A DNA stretch of 64,000 bases from Posidonia oceanica (GCA_037176725.1 JAZBRS010000074.1:63864001-63928000); one strand, 5' to 3'; shown: positions 1 to 11,904, numbered from the stretch's first letter. Made by a program: numbers and translations. The notes: generated by a model not told the origin, from the sequence alone.

Positions 1-600
1 TATGGTTGTTTGCATGCCATGACTTCATGTTTCTTTCCCCTTCATGCATATGCCATGCTTAGGATATTAGAAACATGTTTGCTCTCCTGTGGCTTAATTT
101 AAAAGCAACAATAAAGCCAAACTTTAAATTTTAAGCACAACTAGAGCCAAAACTTGCAATTTTTCCCTTCGGTTAAATAAAACGCAAGTAAAACACTTAA
201 CAACATATTCGCATGATTGATTCATCTTAGAAAGCATGCATTCTCTCCTCTAAGTCCACCCACAGTCTGCGAAGAATAGTCCTGGTCTCTTGTTCCATTG
301 CTTTGGCGTGGCGCAAGTTGGTCGGTTTGTTCCCCCTTGTTAGGGGTCGTGTTGGTGCTAGTGGAGGGTACAACCCATGCTTTGGCAGGGTCGAGGCCAC
401 CAACACACCACCCCGTTACTACCTGAGCTTTGGCCAGGATTTAGACGAGGACCCACTTTTTCTGGCCTGGAGTCAATAAACCCATTACCCATGAGTGAGT
501 CCGAGCAGGCCGCCTACTCAGGACATGCATGGTGAGAGAGCGCATACTAGGGCATTTATTTGCATGTATGCCATTCATGACACAGTTAAATAACTTTGCA
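1..600 (+). other. Leader of element A with conserved block
   Basis: Non-coding leader between the (unseen) primer binding site and gag. Positions about 230-520 align without large gaps to 25705-25985 in element E, including the runs around the words CTGCGAAG, GTTGGTCGGT and GAGGGTAC. Flanking leader sequence is much less similar, so this block may hold a packaging or translation signal. No ORF of note is seen. Confidence 0.6.
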
Positions 601-849
601 ACCATCTAATTGATTTGTTTGTTTTCTCAGGTCTCGAGTCGCACCCGACAGCGTGCCCTCTGGTCGTGTCTACTCTATATCTTGGCGTACAGTTTCTGAC
701 TGTCCTGTTCCCTGTTTACCTATCCGGATCCTCTCCATTACCATGGGGGATCCATCCTTTGGCTCGTCGCCTCCTGCGGATTCCGAGGTTGATAGTCAGT
801 CTCCCTTTTTCTTCTGGCTGGCATCCGCCCCTTTCTCTAGGCACCTCCT

Positions 850-2265
850 TTGGGAGCGCTCCCTGGTCCAGTGGCCTTTGTCCCTTCTCTACCTGTGGCA
901 CCTCATGTTGAGGCACAGGGTCAGCCCCCACTTTCTCTCAGTACCGATGGACTGAGCTATCAGGTGTCTCCTCTGGCTGTGGGTCAGCCTCCTTGTCCCT
1001 CAACCACATCTTTTGTACCTGCAGCTGTCATCCCTCTGTCTGGCCAGTCTGCTCTCCTGCCTCGGGGATCATCTATGGTATCCCATGCTGGGATATCACC
1101 TCCCTTGCCCGTTGTGGTGTCGCATCCACCATCAACTTTGTCTTCGTTCCCTTTGCGTCTGACCCTGGCTCCTCATGTTGAAGCATTTACCTCTACTTCC
1201 TTAGGGTCTCCCACTGTTCCGCCTTTGGTAGCCCACCCTAACTCAGCCTCGTTTATCCCAGAGTCCCTTGCTTTTCCTGTAACCGTTGACTCCACTGTCT
1301 TAGCCACCCTTACCCAGTTGGCTTAGGAGATGCAGGCCCTAGCTCAGGCCATGCAGAGCCAGCTATCTGCTCTTGCACCTTCTACACCCGCACCTTCGGC
1401 ACCTATTCCGTTCATGCCCCCTGCGCCCTCGTTTCCTACTCCTCAGCAGCCACAGTAGGAGTGGAAACATGCTCTATGCCAGCCTTCCGACTTCTCTCAC
1501 TTGTGCTCATCACTCAGCTCTCTCTTCCCCAAAGTTGCACATCTCTTGGCACTCCCTGAGGTTCGTCCACCATCGGATCTTATTCCGCGGTGGTATAAGA
1601 TGAACATGTTCTACAAGTTTCATCGAGCCAGCGGACACTCGACGAACAAATGCTTCACCTTGTGAAATGCGGTTCAGGATCTCATTGACACTGGAACAAT
1701 CGGGATCCCCACTCCTGCATTACCTCCCCTTCTTGCATCACCTCCTCCTACCGTGCTCCAGGGGGAGCCTTCACTTCCTGCCCCTCCTCTCGAGCCCTCT
1801 CTTGATGCTCCTCCTATCGAGCCAGCGCATCACGTCGCACTAGCTCAGCAAGGACCGCAACTGAGACAAAGACAAGGCCGTCGTGACTTCACCCCACTCA
1901 GTGAACCGCTAAGCGCCATCTTTCCTCGGGTTGCATCACTTCTAAGGCTCCCGGAAGCTTGCCCACTGCCAGACCCACTTCCGCAGTGGTATGATGCGAG
2001 TGCGTATTGCCACTACCATCGAGCCACGGGGCACTTGACAGATGGCTGCCAAACCCTCCGGGACATCGTTCAGGATCTCATCGACAACGGATCCTTGGGG
2101 ATCCATCTCGTCGCTCCCAACTCTATTTCTCCCCCGACGGACCCTTTTGGCTCCATCGGACTCATTCTAACCCCCTTTGTTGTCCCACATCTTGAGCTTC
2201 CCATTTCCTTGGTTCAATCAGACTGGCTACGCCAAGATAAGGGAGTACGCGGCCAGAGACGCTAG
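850..2265 (+). pseudogene. Decayed gag with duplicated zinc module (element A)
   Basis: A single frame holds a proline/serine-rich N-terminal region, a short Gln/Ala-rich stretch resembling the one before the capsid domain of element E, and then two copies of the module that follows Gag in this family. Copy 1 (about 1483-1720) has the first Cys of CX2HX4HX4C changed to Tyr. Copy 2 (about 1880-2100) keeps Cys, His, His and Cys. In-frame stops are TAG 1324-1326, TAG 1456-1458 and TGA 1663-1665, with the natural-looking end at TAG 2263-2265. The capsid (Retrotrans_gag) domain present in B and E is absent. The start is uncertain because the region before 850 is not recognisable. Confidence 0.7.
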
Positions 2266-4110
2266 GGTAGCCCCAGCAGTGCGGGAGCGAGTCCAGCACC
2301 TCCATCTTGAGGTTGCTGACAGGTAAGTACCTCTTACCTTATCTTTTTCTTTTGCATGCATTGTCATTCATTCTTCCAGTTTTGTTCGTTTTCGTGTTTC
2401 TCGCATTATCAAAAACTATAAAAGTTATAAAATCCATCAAAACCCAAAAACATGCATTTTTCATTTCCTGCATGTACATATCATTTCCTGCATCCTGTAA
2501 AGACAAAAGCATAAAAAAAAACAACAAAAAATGAAAAAACATGCTTTCCTTTCCACTAGTTTTCCCTTTTTATGTGTTCTTAAAATCGAAAAATCATAAA
2601 AAATACAAAACACATGGAAAACCCCAAAAATATGCTTGTTCCCTTTCTAAAATGCAAAAAACCCAAAAAAAAAATTTAATCTAAAACCCGGCTCTAGACA
2701 ACAAGCAGCGCCGAGAGGATGTCAAGCATCGACAATCTCAGGCAGAACTCGCCCGAGCAGCGCCATCTCTTGCATGTGGCTACAAAGTGAGACTGAGAGC
2801 AGATCAAAGCATCTCGCAGAGCTCAAAACTCCAAAAGCAAGGTCCACCCTATCAAGAGAGACCACTAGATATGGAGAGGACCAAAGCAGAGCAGAGCATA
2901 GCCAGAGGATGCCTGTACATACAGTAAAGGCTGAGGGTGTATACTGACCAGTCGAACTCTTAACGCCTCATCAGGGACCGCTACCCCAAGAGGGCGAAGA
3001 CATGCCTACCCAAAAGAATTGAGATCATGTGAGCAAAAAATATGATAACAAGATATGCATGCTGGGCATAAAAGAAAAAATGAAGAAAGAAGTTGAAAAA
3101 AGAAGACACCCATGAGAGGAGTGACTCGGACAAGCATCGAAGCTCCCTCAACCTTCAACTCCAAGCACCACATCACCAACTGTATGGGAAACGTTATCAA
3201 GAGGACCTGGCCCCACCCTCCGAGCGCAGCAGTACGCTCCAATCCCTTGTACAAACAAAAACTCTACCTCCATGGTAGGCTAGATGCAAGTCCCGTCACT
3301 CAAGAGGGGAAAAGAAATATCAACCCGAGAGTGTCAATAGCGGTAGCTGGTCCCTGAGGAATTAAGACGGATGCTATAAAGCTACATCCAACGCTTCTGC
3401 TCCACATGCAACCAAAGGCTATGCTTTGTGAAGTTAAGGCCTCATCCCGAGCTTATAATGAGAGTACATGACTGAGGTGCAGGGATTCTCGTCCATCAAT
3501 GAAATCCCACCTGAAGCACCTATATACCCTGATATCAGGAGGTCAAAGAATGCCCGAACCAATTAGAGCATATGAGCAGTTATACCAGGAGGTCAAAGAG
3601 AGCCACCGACCACAACTCGGCATGGCGTTGCTCGAGGATCGAGAATCCCCTAAGTCAGAAAGTGCAGAAGCACCCTCTCGGCAACAGCTGCTTTGAATCC
3701 GAAGCCACCAAAAACATAAGTGCTATAATAATCTATCCTCCCCTTCTCCCTGTTTTCGAAAACCGGAGTCAATGATGAGCACTTTTGCCTAACTTTGCTC
3801 AAAGGCTCTATGCTTTTTCAAGTTTTTGCCGTCCACCGCGTTGGGTAGGTCCTTGATGACCGACATGTCCATTGTTTGCCACTCTATGGCGTCGCAACGC
3901 ATGCCCACTCTAAGACCATTGCACACCCACCACGATGGGCCCCTGCATTTTCCCTTGCATTTACCCATTGCATTCCCCACCGGCATTGCACATCCCGCAC
4001 GATGAGCCCTTACATCCAACCCCTGCATCGAGCTAGTAACCCTAACTACTCGGTTGGCAAACACGTCAATTTTGTCCGCATTCTCCATTTTTTTGATGCC
4101 AAGGGCGCTT
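2266..4110 (+). other. Non-coding stretch where pol is missing (element A)
   Basis: No coding sequence is recognised. An A/T-rich stretch lies at about 2390-2690. Around 3000-3110 are words resembling the post-integrase spacer of element C (51900-52100, minus strand), so the region probably joins the end of gag directly to post-pol sequence. A strong donor-like AG|GTAAGT sits at 2321-2328 just after the gag remnant. Confidence 0.5.
2321..2328 (+). promoter_or_regulatory. Candidate 5' splice site
   Basis: AG followed by GTAAGT matches the plant donor consensus well and lies about 55 nt after the gag stop. Tat/Ogre elements are known to use splicing, but no partner acceptor is proved here. Confidence 0.3.
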
Positions 4111-4117
4111 CGGCTAT

Positions 4118-4145
4118 CCCTTGATATCATTCCTGATACCAGGGG
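4118..4145 (+). other. Conserved tail hairpin H1 (element A copy)
   Basis: CCCTTGATATCA and TGATACCAGGGG face each other across a 4-nt loop. In RNA this gives one G-U pair and one A-C mismatch. Related hairpins occur in element E (three copies) and element C. It is followed at 4189-4210 by a second hairpin, CGGTAA...TTACCG with a 10-nt loop. Confidence 0.6.
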
Positions 4146-4234
4146 CATCATTTTTTGCTGCCATATGGTATTACCCCCTTCTTTTGGTCGGTAAGTCTGC
4201 GTATTTACCGGCTAGCCCCCTTTCTTCTTGGCAT

Positions 4235-5745
4235 GACTCCCCCGAGTCCCGTCTGCCAGTTTCCTCGTGCGAGGTCAAGCCCGCTTGCTTCCTCGTGCGA
4301 GGACAAGTCTTTGCGCGACTTCGCACAATGCGAACGGAGTCCCGCGCCTATTTTCTCGTGCGAGGTCAGGCCCGCTTGCTTCATCGTGCGAGGACAAGTC
4401 TTTGCGTGACTCCGCTCAGTGCGAACAGAGTCCCCCACCTGTTTCCTCGTGCGAGGTCAGGCCCGCTTGCTTCCTCGTGCGAGAACAAGTCTTTGTGCGA
4501 CTCCGCTCAGTGCGAACGGAGTCCCGCGCCTGTTTCCTCGTGTGAGGTCAAGCCTGCTTGCTTCCTCGTGCGAGGACAAGCCTTTATGCGATGCCACTCA
4601 GTGCGAACGGAGTCTCGTGCCTGTTTTCTCGTGCGAGGTCAGGCCCGCTTGCTTGCTCGTGCGAGGATAAGTCTTTGCACGACTCCGCTCAGTGCGAACG
4701 GAGTCCCGTGCCTATTTCCACGTGCGACGTCAGGCCCACTTGCTTCCTCGTGCGAGGACAAGTCTTTGCGCGACTCTGCTCAATGCGAATGGAGTTCCCT
4801 GCCTGTTTCCTCGTGTGAGTTCAGGCCCGTTTGCTTCCTCGTGCGAGGACAAGTCTTTGCGCGACTCTGCTCAATGCGAACGAAGTCCTGCACCTGTTTC
4901 CTCGTGCGAGGTCAAGCCCGCTTGCTTCCTTGTGCGAGGATAAGCCTTTGCGCGACTCCGTTCAGTGCGAACGGAGTCCTGTGCCTATTTCCTCGTGCGA
5001 GGTCAGGCCCGTTTACTTCCTCGTGCGAGGACAAGTCGTTGCGCGACTCCGCTCAGTACGAATGGAGTCCCGTGTCTATTTCCTCGTGCGAGGTCAGGCC
5101 CGCTTGCTTCCTCGTGCGAGGACAAGTCTTTGTGTGACTCCGCTCAGTGCGAACGGAGTCCCGCGCCTGTTTCCTCGTGCGAGGTCAAGCCGCTTGCTTC
5201 CTCGTGCGAGGACAAGTCTTTGTGCGACTCTGCTTAGTGCGAACAGAGTCCCGTGCCTGTTTCCTCATGTGAGATTAGGCCCGCTTGCTTCCTCGTGCGA
5301 GGACAAGTCTTTGCGCAACTCCACTTAGTGCGAATGGAGTCCTGCGCCTGTTTCCTCGTGCGAGGTCAGGCCCGCTTGCTTCCTCATGTGAGGACAAGCC
5401 TTTGCGTGACTCTGCTCCTTGCGGACGGAGTCCCCTGCCTGTTTCCTCATGCGAGGTCAGGCCCACTTGCTTCCTCGTGCGAGGACAAGCCTTTGCGCGA
5501 CTCCGCTCCGTGTGGATGGAGTCCCCTACCTGTTTCCTCGTGCGAGGTCAGGCCCGCTTGCTTCCTCGTGCGAGGACAAGCCTTTGCGTGACTCCACTCC
5601 GTGTGGATGGAATCCCCTGCCTATTTGCTCGTGTGAGGTCAGGTCCATTTTCTTCCTCGTGTGAGGAAAAGCCTTTGTGCGACTCTGCTCCGTGCGAACG
5701 AAGTCCCCTGCCTATTTCCTCGTGCGAGGTCAGGCCCGCTTGCTT
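4235..5745 (+). repeat. 91-bp tandem array, about 16.5 copies
   Basis: The word TTCCTCG recurs at 4261, 4352, 4443, 4534 and onward to 5716, giving a 91-bp period with one 1-bp deletion near 5188. Each unit holds two short hairpins, CCTCG-N2-CGAGG. Because 91 is not a multiple of three, long ORFs through the array cycle through three different peptides, so coding is unlikely. Tandem repeats at this place, between the coding region and the 3' LTR, are known for Tat elements and can seed satellite DNA. Confidence 0.9.
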
Positions 5746-7140
5746 CCTCTATCGAGGGCGAGCCCCTTTTCTTCTTGCGTGACTCCCCAGAGTCCCACGT
5801 GCTTGCTTCCTCAGTCGAGGACGAGCCGTTGCCTTTCCGCATGCTTGCTTCCTCTGTTGAGGGCGAGCCCCTTTTCTTCTTGTGTGACTCTCCAGAGTCC
5901 CGCATGCTCGCTTCCTCGGTCGAGGACGAGCATTTGCCTTTCTGCATGCTTGCTTCCTCTGTCGAGGGTGAGCTCTTTTTCTTCTTGCGTGACTCCTCGG
6001 AGTCCCGCGTGCTTGCTTCCTCGGTCGAGGACGAGCCGTTGCTTTTCCGCGTGCTTGCTTCCCCTGTCAAGGGTGAGCTCCTTTTCTTCTTGCTTGACTC
6101 TCCGGAGTCTTGTGTGCTTGTTTCCTCGATCGAGGACAAGCCTCTGTCTTTTCGCGTGCTTGCTTCCTCTATCGAGGGCGAGCCCCTTTTCTTCTTGCGT
6201 GACTCTCCGAAGTCCCACGTGCTTGTTTCCTCAGTCGAGGACGAGCATTTGCCTTTCCGTGTGCTTGTTTCCTCGGTCGTGGACGAACATTTGCCTTTCC
6301 GCGTGCTTGCTTCCTCTATTGAGGGCAAGCCCCTTTTCTTCTTGCGTGACTCTCCGGAGTCCCACGTGCTTGCTCCCTCAGTCGAGGACGAGACTTTGCC
6401 TTTCCACATGCTTGCTTCCTCTATCGAGGGTGATCCTTTTTTCTTCTTGCGTGACTCTCTGGAGTCCTGCGTGCTTGTTTCCTCGATCGAGGATGAGCCT
6501 TTGCCTTTCTGCGTGCTTGCTTCCTCTGTAGAGGGTGAGCCCCTTTTCTTCTTGCGTGATTCTCCGGAGTCCCGCATGCTTGCTTCCTCGGTCGAGGACG
6601 AGCCTTTGCCTTTCCGCGTGCTTGCTTCCTCTATCGAGGGTGAGCCCCTTTTCTTCTTGCGTGACTCTCCGGAGTCCCGTGTGCTTGCTTCCTCAGTTGA
6701 GGATGAGCCCTTGCCTTCCCACGCACTTGTTTCCTCGGTCGAGGATGAGCCTTTGCCTTTCCGCGTGCTTGCTTCCTCTGTCGAGGGCGAGCCCCTTTTT
6801 TTCTTGCGTGACTCTCCAGAGTCCCGCGTGCTTGCTTCCTCAATCAAGGACGAGCCTTTGCCTTTCCACGTGCTTGCTTCCTCTGTCGAGGGTGAGCCCC
6901 TTTTCTTCTTGCATGGCTCTCCAAAGTCCCATGTGCTTGCTTCCTCGTTGGAGGAAGAGCCCTTGCCTTCCCACGTGCTTGCTTCCTCGGTCGAGGACGA
7001 GCCTTTGCCTTTCCGTGTGCTTGCTTTCTCTATCAAGGGCGAGCCCCTTTTCTTCTTGCGTGACTCTCCGGAGTCCCACGTGCTTGCTTCCTCGGTTGAG
7101 GACGAGCCCTTGCTTTCCTGCCTGCTTGCTTCCTCGATCT
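5746..7140 (+). repeat. 105-bp tandem array, about 13 copies
   Basis: The word CTTCCTC at 5806 recurs at 5911, and the 105-bp period holds through about 7090. Each unit is a 42-bp plus a 63-bp part, with one 42-bp part duplicated near 6260. The unit derives from the neighbouring 91-bp family (shared TTGCTTCCTC and TCGAGGAC words). The period is 35 codons and stop-free on both strands, which creates spurious ORFs of 493 codons (plus) and 465 codons (minus). Confidence 0.9.
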
Positions 7141-7450
7141 AGGACAAGCCGCTTCGTGTGACCTGTCGGGGTCCCGCCCGCTTGCTTCCTCGGTCGAGGA
7201 CAAGCCTTTGCCTTTGCGTGACTCTCCGGGGTCCGGCCCGCTTGCTTCCTCAGTCGAGGATAAGCCTTTGCCGCTTCACGCGACCCTACCGGGGTCCCAC
7301 CTGCTTACTTCCTCGGTCGAGGACAAGCCGCTTCGCGCGACCTTATCGGGGTCTTGCCTGCTTGCTTCCTCGGTCGAGGATAAGCCACTTCGCGTGACTC
7401 TGTCGGAGTCTGCCTGCTTGCTTCCTCGGTCGAGGACAAGCCTTTGCTCT
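7141..7450 (+). repeat. Third repeat family, about 60-bp period
   Basis: About five copies of a unit around CTTCCTCGGTCGAGGA at roughly 58-63 bp spacing. It shares words with the two arrays to its left and looks like a shortened variant. Confidence 0.75.
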
Positions 7451-7880
7451 TTCTCGCGGCCTCGCGAGGTCCTGCTTGTTTCCCTTGTCCCTGGCAGACA
7501 AGGACCTTTTGCCTTCCCCAGACTGGCAGCCTTAACTGCCCGAACGGCAAGTACGTTAGTCTTGTCCGACGCCACCTTTTGCGCAAGTTTGGACTAGCTG
7601 CCAACTTGTCGCATTGCATCGTAGTCCTTTTAACATTCCTTTGCATCAGCATACATCACATAACAACACGCCAACATCACATGCTAGGTAGCTGCATTAG
7701 CATCACTTTGCATCAACATACATCAACACAGCATTTCCTTACCCAGCATCCGCACACACGCATGCATCGCCCGTGCCTCCCTCAGGGGAGCTCAGTGCGA
7801 CGAGCATTAGCGCATATTGGTTCAACATCAGCATTAGCATCGCACACCAGTCTTTTCATTAGCATCTGCATCTGCATTTG
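7451..7880 (+). other. Non-repeated end of element A tail
   Basis: No gene seen. Around 7520-7560 is the word family GGCAGCC...AACTGC.CG that recurs in the tails of C and E. From about 7620 on there are many short CATCA/GCAT words. Confidence 0.4.
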
Positions 7881-8039
7881 CATTGCCATTGCGGCAACGA
7901 GTCACGATTTTCGGTGTATCCACCGAATAAGTGGCTCACGCCAACAGCAACATCTGGCTCTCACCGATGTTAGGTGGGGTGTCTTGTCAACCCTGAGCCA
8001 CGGTCTCGCTACGCTTGACCTCGCTCAAGGAGAGGCATC
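7881..8039 (+). promoter_or_regulatory. Conserved pre-LTR block and polypurine tract (element A)
   Basis: Homologous to 41280-41434 in E and, on the minus strand, to 18969-19108 in C. It contains the perfect hairpin TTCGGTG-TATC-CACCGAA (7910-7927), the word GGGGTGTCTTGTCAACCC, and the purine tract AAGGAGAGG just before the LTR. Confidence 0.75.
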
Positions 8040-9843
8040 TATAGACACCCCATTTTGACAGACTGTGTTGGTGGTTTTCTCCAAAATCCACTCCCAAAAA
8101 CCACACTCATTTTCCAATCAAAACCAAACCCAAAACCGAACCCTAAAACAAAGCCCACTCCCTTTAGGTCCAATACAACCCATTCTCCCCTCTTTTCTTC
8201 CTTTTTTTTCACACAAAAACCCACTCCCAAAACCCCAAAACCAAACCCACTTTCAAGCCTAAGCCCAAGTCCATTTCTTCTTTCTTTTCTCCTTTTTCTT
8301 CTTCAAGCCCAAGCCCATTTCTCTTCTCTTTTCTTTCTTTTTTCCTTTTTTCTTCTTCAGGCCCACTGCAGCTCAACACTTCTTCTTCTCCTCCTTCCTT
8401 TTTCCTTTTTTCTTTTTTCACAAGCCTAGCCCAACCCGTTCTCTCCTTCTTTCTTTTTCTTTCTTTCTTTCTTCTTCTTCTCCACAGCCCACAGCCCGCG
8501 CACAGCAACTGCACCTCCTCCTTCCTCCCCAACTCTCCCCTACACCTTTAGTCCAGCACAACCTTCCACCCAATTCACTCCCTCCAATAGCTACCGGCCA
8601 ACCACACTTACTTCCCTTCCCATCTCACTTACTCCTCTGCGACCGCCGACCACCTCCTGCCACTTTCTTATCCACTGCGCCTCTCCTCCCACTTGGGTGG
8701 CCGGCAATAAAACCAACACATAGCAGCAGAGACCACTGGCTTTAGCAGCTGCAATTCACATCTTCTAGCGGCAGTAGCAATTCACATCATCCACACAACA
8801 ACAGACCACTCTTCTTCAACCAATACACACCCCAGCAACCACTGCAACCCAAGAAGACTCCCCACTGCAACCCAAATTCCCCACTACAACTCGCCTCTCC
8901 ATCCATTCCCCACTCCAACAGAGCCCACCGGAGAAAGCCATCCACACAGAGAAAGAGCTACACAGTGAGAGAGGGAGGAGAGAATTCAAAATTCTCAGAG
9001 GAGACCCATTTGCTGAAAGAGAGAATTCAGAGGGAGAAGAGAGACTTGAGACCTCCTTGAGCACCGGAGGACGTCGCTTGACTCGACCCAATCACACCGA
9101 GCAACTACCGTCGCCTCCAGCTCCTCCTCCGCCTGCGACATCGCCAGCCGAACCCACTTGACGTCGGTAGCCTCCTCCGTGCACGCACTCAGGTAACGAT
9201 TTCTTCCCAGAGCTTCGTAGTTGTCATTTCTTGCTTATTTGCCTCTTTATTGCGCGTGTCGTGTCGTGTATCTCCTTTCCCGCTCTCGCCGTCTTCTTCT
9301 TCTTCTCCGGTAACAGTCACCGGTAGAATCTGCAACTCACCGCACCAGCAGCCTCACCGCCGCCGAATCGCTCCCGAACCTTCTTCGGACGCCGAGGGAC
9401 TCATCCGAGCACCGCCCGTGCCCCACCGTGGCCTCCAGCACCGTCGTCAGTCGGAGCGATGACTATCGCGACCCACCGACGTCGGGGGAGCGACCTGCGC
9501 ATCGTCACAGCCCAGCGAGACCTCCCTCACCCTTAGAATCTCCTCCCCTTGCTTCCTGGCCCTTCCTCTTGGCCAGAGGCTCTCTAGATCGCCACAACAG
9601 TCGTCTCCTCCAGCTCCAGCGATCTTCAACGCAACTCCGGCGATCAACTGCACCTCACTCAGCCCCTGCGCCCGCCGCCTCTCTGCCTACATCGCTCCGC
9701 CGGACCTCCCCCGTGCCTGTGCCGCCGCCACCTGGGCCAGGGGCAGCCTCCAGCAGGCTACCAGTCACTCTCGCCGACAGTTCGCTCGCCGGCGATCGCA
9801 GCTACTATTCCATTCATGTCATTTAAGTTCTTTGATTTTTAAT

Positions 9844-10470
9844 CATATTGCATTGCAATTAGGTCCTATATTTTAATTTATTATCATCCAGGTCCAGCCT
9901 TCATTTGCATTTGATTTAAATTGTATTTAAAACCATATTGCATTGCATTTTAATCCTACATCTTAGTTTATTTACATGTAGGTCCTGCATTCATTTAGAT
10001 TTCATTTAAACTGCATGTAAAACTATATTGCATTGCATTTAAGTCCTGCAGTTTAGTTTATTTGCATGTAGGTCCAGCATGCATTTAACATTTCATTTAA
10101 ATTGCAATTAAACTATATTGCATTGCATTTAAATCCTGCAATTTAGTTTATTTGCATATGAGTCCAGCATGCATTCAGCAGTCATTTAATTTCATTTTTA
10201 GAACTATATTGCATTGTATTTTAATCCTGCAGTTTGTTTTAATTGCACATAGGTCCAGCATGCATACAATCTTCATTTAATTTCATTTAAGAATCTTATT
10301 GCATTGCATTTAAACCCTGCAGTTTGATTTAATTGCATGTAGGTCCAACATGCATTCATTTTTCATTTAATTTCATTTAGCAACCATATTACATTGCAAT
10401 TTAATCCAACAGTTTGTTTTAATTGCATGTTGGTCTTAACTTCAAACTGTTGCATGCTTTCATGATTACT
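9844..10470 (+). repeat. 90-bp tandem repeat in LTR, about 7 copies
   Basis: ATATTGCATTGCATTT-like words begin at 9844, 9934, 10024, 10114, 10205, 10295 and 10384, a period of 89-91 bp. Each unit has two parts ending in AGGTCC/AGTCC words. More diverged relatives of the same words fill the matching parts of the E and solo LTRs. Confidence 0.85.
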
Positions 10471-11329
10471 TATGCTTTGCGATTTAGTCCAACAGTTTGT
10501 TTTAATTGCATGTTAGTCCTAACTTCAAATTGTTGCATGCTTTCATGTTTGTTTTGCATTGCATATAAGTCTAGCATGTTTCCTATATTGCATGTTAGAC
10601 CAATCTTTAAATTGTTGCATGCATTCTCTTAACTGATGTTGCATTTTGCCCTTGCCTGCTTACTATATTGCGTCATTAGTTTTTATCGCACTTTAACTAA
10701 TGCATTGCATCTTTTTCATAACCTTGCAATTAAGTCTGATAGTTTCTTTTTATTGCATTTAGGTCCAATATTTAGACTATTGCAAGCATTGCACTTGCAT
10801 GACATTGCATGTTGTCCCTTGCACTTTTCCTAGCATCATTGGTTGCATTGCATGTAGAACCTTGCTGCATTGCATGCATACATGGGCATATTGCATTTAG
10901 ACCCCCAATTTGACCTCTTTTGCATCCATGAGTCTCATCTTGCCCCTGATCTATCTGGCTTGATCCCTGAATAACGTTTGATCAGACCGTTGGATCTTCA
11001 TGATCTAATCATCTAGATCTTCCTAGTTGAATGATCTTTCATTCCAACCTAAGTTTGTTCAGATCAGGCATCAGATCATCAAGTTATGCCCATTTGAGTC
11101 GTTACATATCATTCATTGCTTTGTAACTTGCATTGCATACATTGTTTTCCCGATCTGTCTTCTCGAGCATGTAGATTAGGCTTCATCGCCTCTACTTTGT
11201 TTTCTTTTGCTTGCCGCATCCTTGCATTGCATGGTTTTCTACTTCTGTTTTGTTTTCCTTTGCATGTCGCTATTCGCATTGCATGGTTTCATCCGATGTT
11301 TTGTTTCTCGCCTGCATTGCATCTAGGGT

Positions 11330-11660
11330 AGTGATGCTTACTATCTAGAGTTCTTATGAACCAGGGCACGCCCGGTTTAGAACACTGGCAGCGTTGCTGA
11401 GCACATAGATTGCAAGTTTAATTCCCTTCACGCATCTTAGCACCTTGAGCATACATTTGAGCATGTAATTAAGCATTCATGGCATTTAGGCATTTAAAGC
11501 ATGCACCTTCCTGCACATGCAAGCGAGAGGCCTAGAAAGACCAATTCCGGGCGTATCGGGGGTGCCTAACACCTTCCCCGTGCGTAACAGGAGTCCTTAC
11601 CCTTTCTCTTGGCCCGTAATGACCATTATGCCCTCATCCTAGGCACGAGTCATTTATTTC
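11330..11660 (+). promoter_or_regulatory. LTR block conserved in all five LTRs
   Basis: It runs from GTGATGCTTACT to CTTATCCTAGGC-like words. The centre, around GGGGTGCCTAACACCTTCCC, is almost invariant in A, C, both E LTRs and the solo LTR, whereas the rest of the LTRs has diverged strongly. A role in transcription start, 3' end formation or RNA folding is inferred. Confidence 0.55.
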
Positions 11661-11904
11661 TGCATAGCATTGCACCCATTTGCATGTTTTTATGTTTTTC
11701 CTCGGTTTTCCTTGTCTTCCGATTTAATAAACTAGGTGGCGACTCCGAATTTGCTTTATCTTTGTTTTTCCACCCTTTTTTGGTGTTTTCGAGTCGAGTT
11801 TCCTTCCTTGGATCCACCTGCTAATTGTGGCCTATTTTCAGTCGGTGCACGCGAGCTTTGGCATCGTGCATGGATGTGCCTATTTTCAGGGTTACTACAA
11901 GATT

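Larger units (their letters stand above)
1..11899 (+). mobile_element. Element A: partial, pol-less Tat/Ogre-type LTR retrotransposon
   Basis: The right-hand part of a plus-strand element; its 5' LTR and primer binding site lie left of the window. Seen in order: leader (matching the leader of element E at about 25480-26080), decayed gag, non-coding stretch, hairpin, three tandem arrays, block before the polypurine tract, and 3' LTR ending at 11899. No RT, RNase H or integrase is found between the gag remnant and the tail, and the Gag capsid domain is also missing, so this looks like a non-autonomous derivative moved by relatives. Immediately right of 11899 the minus-strand protease linker of element B is cut, which identifies the insertion target. 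The target duplication cannot be checked because the left end is outside the window. Confidence 0.85.
8040..11899 (+). mobile_element. 3' LTR of element A (3.86 kb)
   Basis: Starts TATAGACACCCC (canonical start TGTTGACACC mutated in its first bases) and ends TACTACA. It holds a pyrimidine-rich stretch (8200-8480), a GC-rich stretch (8900-9800), a 90-bp array (9844-10470), GCAT-rich degenerate repeats (10470-11330), the LTR block shared by all elements here (11330-11660), and a PBS-like TGGCGACTCCG at 11737-11747. No gene is supported inside. Confidence 0.85.

Noticed and set aside
4121..5137. 338-codon plus-strand ORF and many overlapping ORFs in 4121-5782
   Set aside because: They run through the 91-bp array, whose period shifts frame each unit; the peptide cycles through three repeats with no domain.
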